In this document: in pieces, positions 14,317 through 16,160 of the stretch | Layout of the letters: every line of letters begins with the position of its first letter | How positions within the stretch are numbered: position 1 is the first letter of the stretch | Assembly (NCBI GenBank): GCA_017959645.1 | Contig: JAGDAE010000250.1 | Location: forward strand, 1 to 16,160 | Length of the DNA stretch: 16,160 bases | Origin: Kiritimatiellia bacterium | GTDB lineage: Bacteria > Verrucomicrobiota > Kiritimatiellia > RFP12 > UBA1067 | Direction of reading: 5' to 3' | The notes under the pieces: model-generated | Database searches by the model: none | The model's input: only the letters and a program-made list of their open reading frames with translations | What the model was told of the DNA's origin: nothing | Translations under genes and position numbers: made by a program

Positions 14317-16160
14317 TCATTCCTTTACCTCCACGGTGAAAAACATCGCGCCAGACGGTCCGGACGGCAGAGGCGAAATGACGAAATTCGCAAAGCCGTT
14401 GGCGTCAAGCGTCAGATCCACGCCGGACATGTCAATCAAAGTTTCGGGCGTGTGCGCGATTGGAAGCGTCGACGCCGCGCGGATCTGCAGGAGCAGCGCC
14501 GTCTCGTCCGTCAGCCAGCCATCCGGCACGGCCGAGACGACGAGCGTCACCTTGCCGTCCGAAACGTTGATCGATTCGATTTTCAGAGCCTCCAGAGGAG
14601 GGATGCTGGCCACGGCGACAGCCACGCCATCCGCGATGGTCGCCGTCCAACGGACGCCGTCAACGACGAACTCGTAGTCGCCGTTCGGAAGCCACAGGCG
14701 AAGTTTGCCGCTCGCGTCGGTGTAGAGACCTTCCGTGCCGTATGCGCATTCCGCCTCGTCGCGGAATATCGCGACCGAATCCACCTTGGCGTCAGGAGTC
14801 CCGATATCGAAGTCCACCGGATAGACGGCGGACGAGAAGTCGTTCGTCGGGGCTGGGCGCAGGCCATTGTCCGCCACATAGATCGCGCCGCCGGTGAACA
14901 CGACCGACTGCACGTAGCCGAGGGCGGCTCCGCCGAGTTCGGGCGAAGCATTGCCGCCGCCGATCGACACGACGGTGCCGTTCTCGATGCGGATCGATCC
15001 GCCGCCTCCCTGGTCTCCGCAGCCGATGCCCGGCGCGCGCATTCCGCCGGTGGCCTTGACAATTCCGCCGGAAACCGTGATGCTGTCAAGTCTGGCATCG
15101 GGTGTCGTGGCAAAAGATCCACTTCCGATTCCGGGCGACTGCGGGCCACCGTTGGCAGTCACCTCCCCGCCCGAAATGACGATTCTTCCGCCCGCGCCGT
15201 AAAAGCCGCGGCCGCCGCCGATGCCCGCGCCACCATACTGGATGCTGCCGTTCGCCGTCACGACGCCGCCCGAGATGGTCACCGCTTCGCAGGCTCCGTT
15301 TTCGCCGCCGCCGATGGCGGCCGCGTAGCTGCCGCCGTTCACCGTCACGACGCCGCTCGCAATCGAGATCGAACCGGCACCCTCCTTATAGCCGCCGCCG
15401 ATGCCCGCCGCCTGATTGCCGCTGGAAACGACAAGCACGGAAGGCGGAAGTCCCGCAGATTGAACATCGGAGATCGCAAGCGACGACCCGCCTGCCACGT
15501 GGATTCCCGCAGCCTTGCTTCCCGTTGCGACGAGACTGTTTGTCCCGCCGATTGCCATCAAGACGGAACATGAGCCGCAGTCGAACGGCGACAGGCCCGC
15601 GACGCTGTTCGAGATGGAAAGACCATCGAGCGCAACGGAACAGTCAGAGTCGACGCGCACGCTAATGTTCGTCCCCTCGCCGGAAATCGTGAACGGCCCT
15701 TCGCCCGTGAGCGAAACGATGCGTTTCCCGACAAAGAATTTCCAGCCGCCGCCCTGGAGCTCGGACACGTCGACGCCGTTCACCGTCACGCCGACGCTCT
15801 CGCGCTCCGTCATCTTCTCCGCCGTGCTCGCGGCGTCGGAAGCCACCACGACGACCTTGTAGAGCTGTCCATTGGCGAAGAAATACGTTTCCTCGTCCAC
15901 ATACGTGGGCTCGAGGTAGAGATAGACCTTGCCCTCGGAGTTTGCGACGATGTTCGAGGCGTTGTAAGACTCGGGCAGCCACATGAACTCGACGGGCGCG
16001 TTCGGCTCAAGGTCCGGCACGATGACGCAGCGGGCGTCTTTGCCAAGTGGAGTCACCGCACCGGAGTTCGACAGCACGAAGTGGTCACCGGACGGATCTC
16101 TGCCAATGTAGATGTTCCCTCCCGCAATGACTGGCTCGTCTATTCCGGAAACCGTCCCCA
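14317..16160 (-). CDS. Large secreted-type protein with glycine-rich tandem repeats, 5' end outside window
   Basis: The frame is open to the window edge, so the N-terminus is missing; 613 codons are visible. A GTG at 16077 is only an internal codon, because the upstream 27 codons (including VIAGGNIYIGRDPSGDH) read in the same style. Order: a beta-rich segment down to about 15640, a Gly-rich repeat block, a short sandwich-like domain (RLWLPNGDYEFVVDGV) and a C-terminal beta domain (SINVSDGKVTLVVSAVP to the FFTVEV end) of the kind that closes many cell-surface or secreted proteins in Kiritimatiellota, Lentisphaerota and Verrucomicrobiota. No catalytic motif is visible. Four Cys are present in the N-terminal visible part. 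The gene precedes the sct promoter by about 20 nt but is a separate unit; a link to secretion is not shown. Confidence 0.72.
   Translation of the reverse strand, partial: GTVSGIDEPVIAGGNIYIGRDPSGDHFVLSNSGAVTPLGKDARCVIVPDLEPNAPVEFMWLPESYNASNIVANSEGKVYLYLEPTYVDEETYFFANGQLYKVVVVASDAASTAEKMTERESVGVTVNGVDVSELQGGGWKFFVGKRIVSLTGEGPFTISGEGTNISVRVDSDCSVALDGLSISNSVAGLSPFDCGSCSVLMAIGGTNSLVATGSKAAGIHVAGGSSLAISDVQSAGLPPSVLVVSSGNQAAGIGGGYKEGAGSISIASGVVTVNGGSYAAAIGGGENGACEAVTISGGVVTANGSIQYGGAGIGGGRGFYGAGGRIVISGGEVTANGGPQSPGIGSGSFATTPDARLDSITVSGGIVKATGGMRAPGIGCGDQGGGGSIRIENGTVVSIGGGNASPELGGAALGYVQSVVFTGGAIYVADNGLRPAPTNDFSSAVYPVDFDIGTPDAKVDSVAIFRDEAECAYGTEGLYTDASGKLRLWLPNGDYEFVVDGVRWTATIADGVAVAVASIPPLEALKIESINVSDGKVTLVVSAVPDGWLTDETALLLQIRAASTLPIAHTPETLIDMSGVDLTLDANGFANFVISPLPSGPSGAMFFTVEVKE
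14860..15462 (-). repeat. Glycine-rich ~26-32-residue tandem repeats
   Basis: About six imperfect units in the secreted-type protein. Each has a turn (SGG, ASG, ENG or TGG), a strand (VVTVNGG, VVTANGS, EVTANGG, IVKATGG, TVVSIGG), then a Gly-rich loop ending in GIGGG, AIGGG, GIGSG or GIGCG, and a second strand (SISIAS, AVTISG, RIVISG, SITVSG, SIRIEN). The regular strand-loop period suggests a right-handed beta-helix or solenoid. Confidence 0.8.

Noticed and set aside
14311..14350. Possible rho-independent terminator after the repeat-protein gene (run of T after the stop on the minus strand)
   Set aside because: The T run is clear, but upstream I find only a 3-bp stem (ACC/GGT); there is no GC-rich hairpin of useful length.
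14860..15462. The glycine-rich repeats as a CRISPR-like or DNA-level repeat array
   Set aside because: The copies are imperfect at DNA level and preserve a protein pattern with variable length, so they are coding repeats.
13876..15573. A 565-codon plus-strand frame running across the promoter gap and opposite the repeat protein
   Set aside because: It crosses two oppositely oriented genes, and its apparent repeats are the complement of the glycine-rich repeats.

Overview
The window is almost entirely one gene cluster on the minus strand for a type III secretion system (T3SS, injectisome) of the Ysc/chlamydial type. Reading in the direction of transcription (high to low coordinates), 18 genes are packed from 14261 to the window start: a CesT-fold chaperone, secretin sctC, an AIM24-like protein, gatekeeper sctW, a second CesT-fold chaperone, an SctX-like protein, export gate sctV, sctD, sctE, needle sctF, sctG, inner rod sctI, lipoprotein sctJ, a small TPR protein resembling SctY, sctK, stator sctL, ATPase sctN, stalk sctO and the beginning of sctP. 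Neighbours overlap by 1 to 13 nt or are separated by at most 59 nt, so one long transcript with translational coupling is likely. The only good promoter I see (an extended -10 in a 55-nt AT-rich gap) lies just upstream of the first chaperone gene. The basal genes sctQ, R, S, T and U are not in the window and would be expected beyond position 1.

Upstream of the promoter, on the same strand, is the 3' part of a large secreted-type protein (14317 to the window end) with glycine-rich tandem repeats and a beta-rich C-terminal domain. It is not a recognisable T3SS component.

How the parts work together: SctC (outer membrane), SctD and SctJ (inner membrane rings) form the basal body; SctV is the nonameric export gate; SctN, SctL, SctO and SctK form the cytoplasmic ATPase/sorting apparatus; SctF polymerises into the needle with SctE and SctG as its cytoplasmic chaperones; SctI is the inner rod; SctP sets needle length; SctW is the YopN/TyeA-type plug that holds back late substrates, probably with the two CesT-fold proteins as its chaperones; SctX and SctY are early-export accessory proteins otherwise typical of the Ysc family.

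The organism is a GC-rich Gram-negative bacterium. Presence of E, F, G, a YopN-TyeA fusion, an FHA-type SctD and chlamydia-like order D-E-F-G-I-J, together with the glycine-rich repeat protein, suggests the PVC group (Lentisphaerota, Kiritimatiellota or Verrucomicrobiota) rather than a proteobacterium. This is an inference from style and gene order, not a database match. No RNA genes, insertion sequences, CRISPR arrays or transcription regulators were seen, and no stretch over 60 bases lacks a gene.
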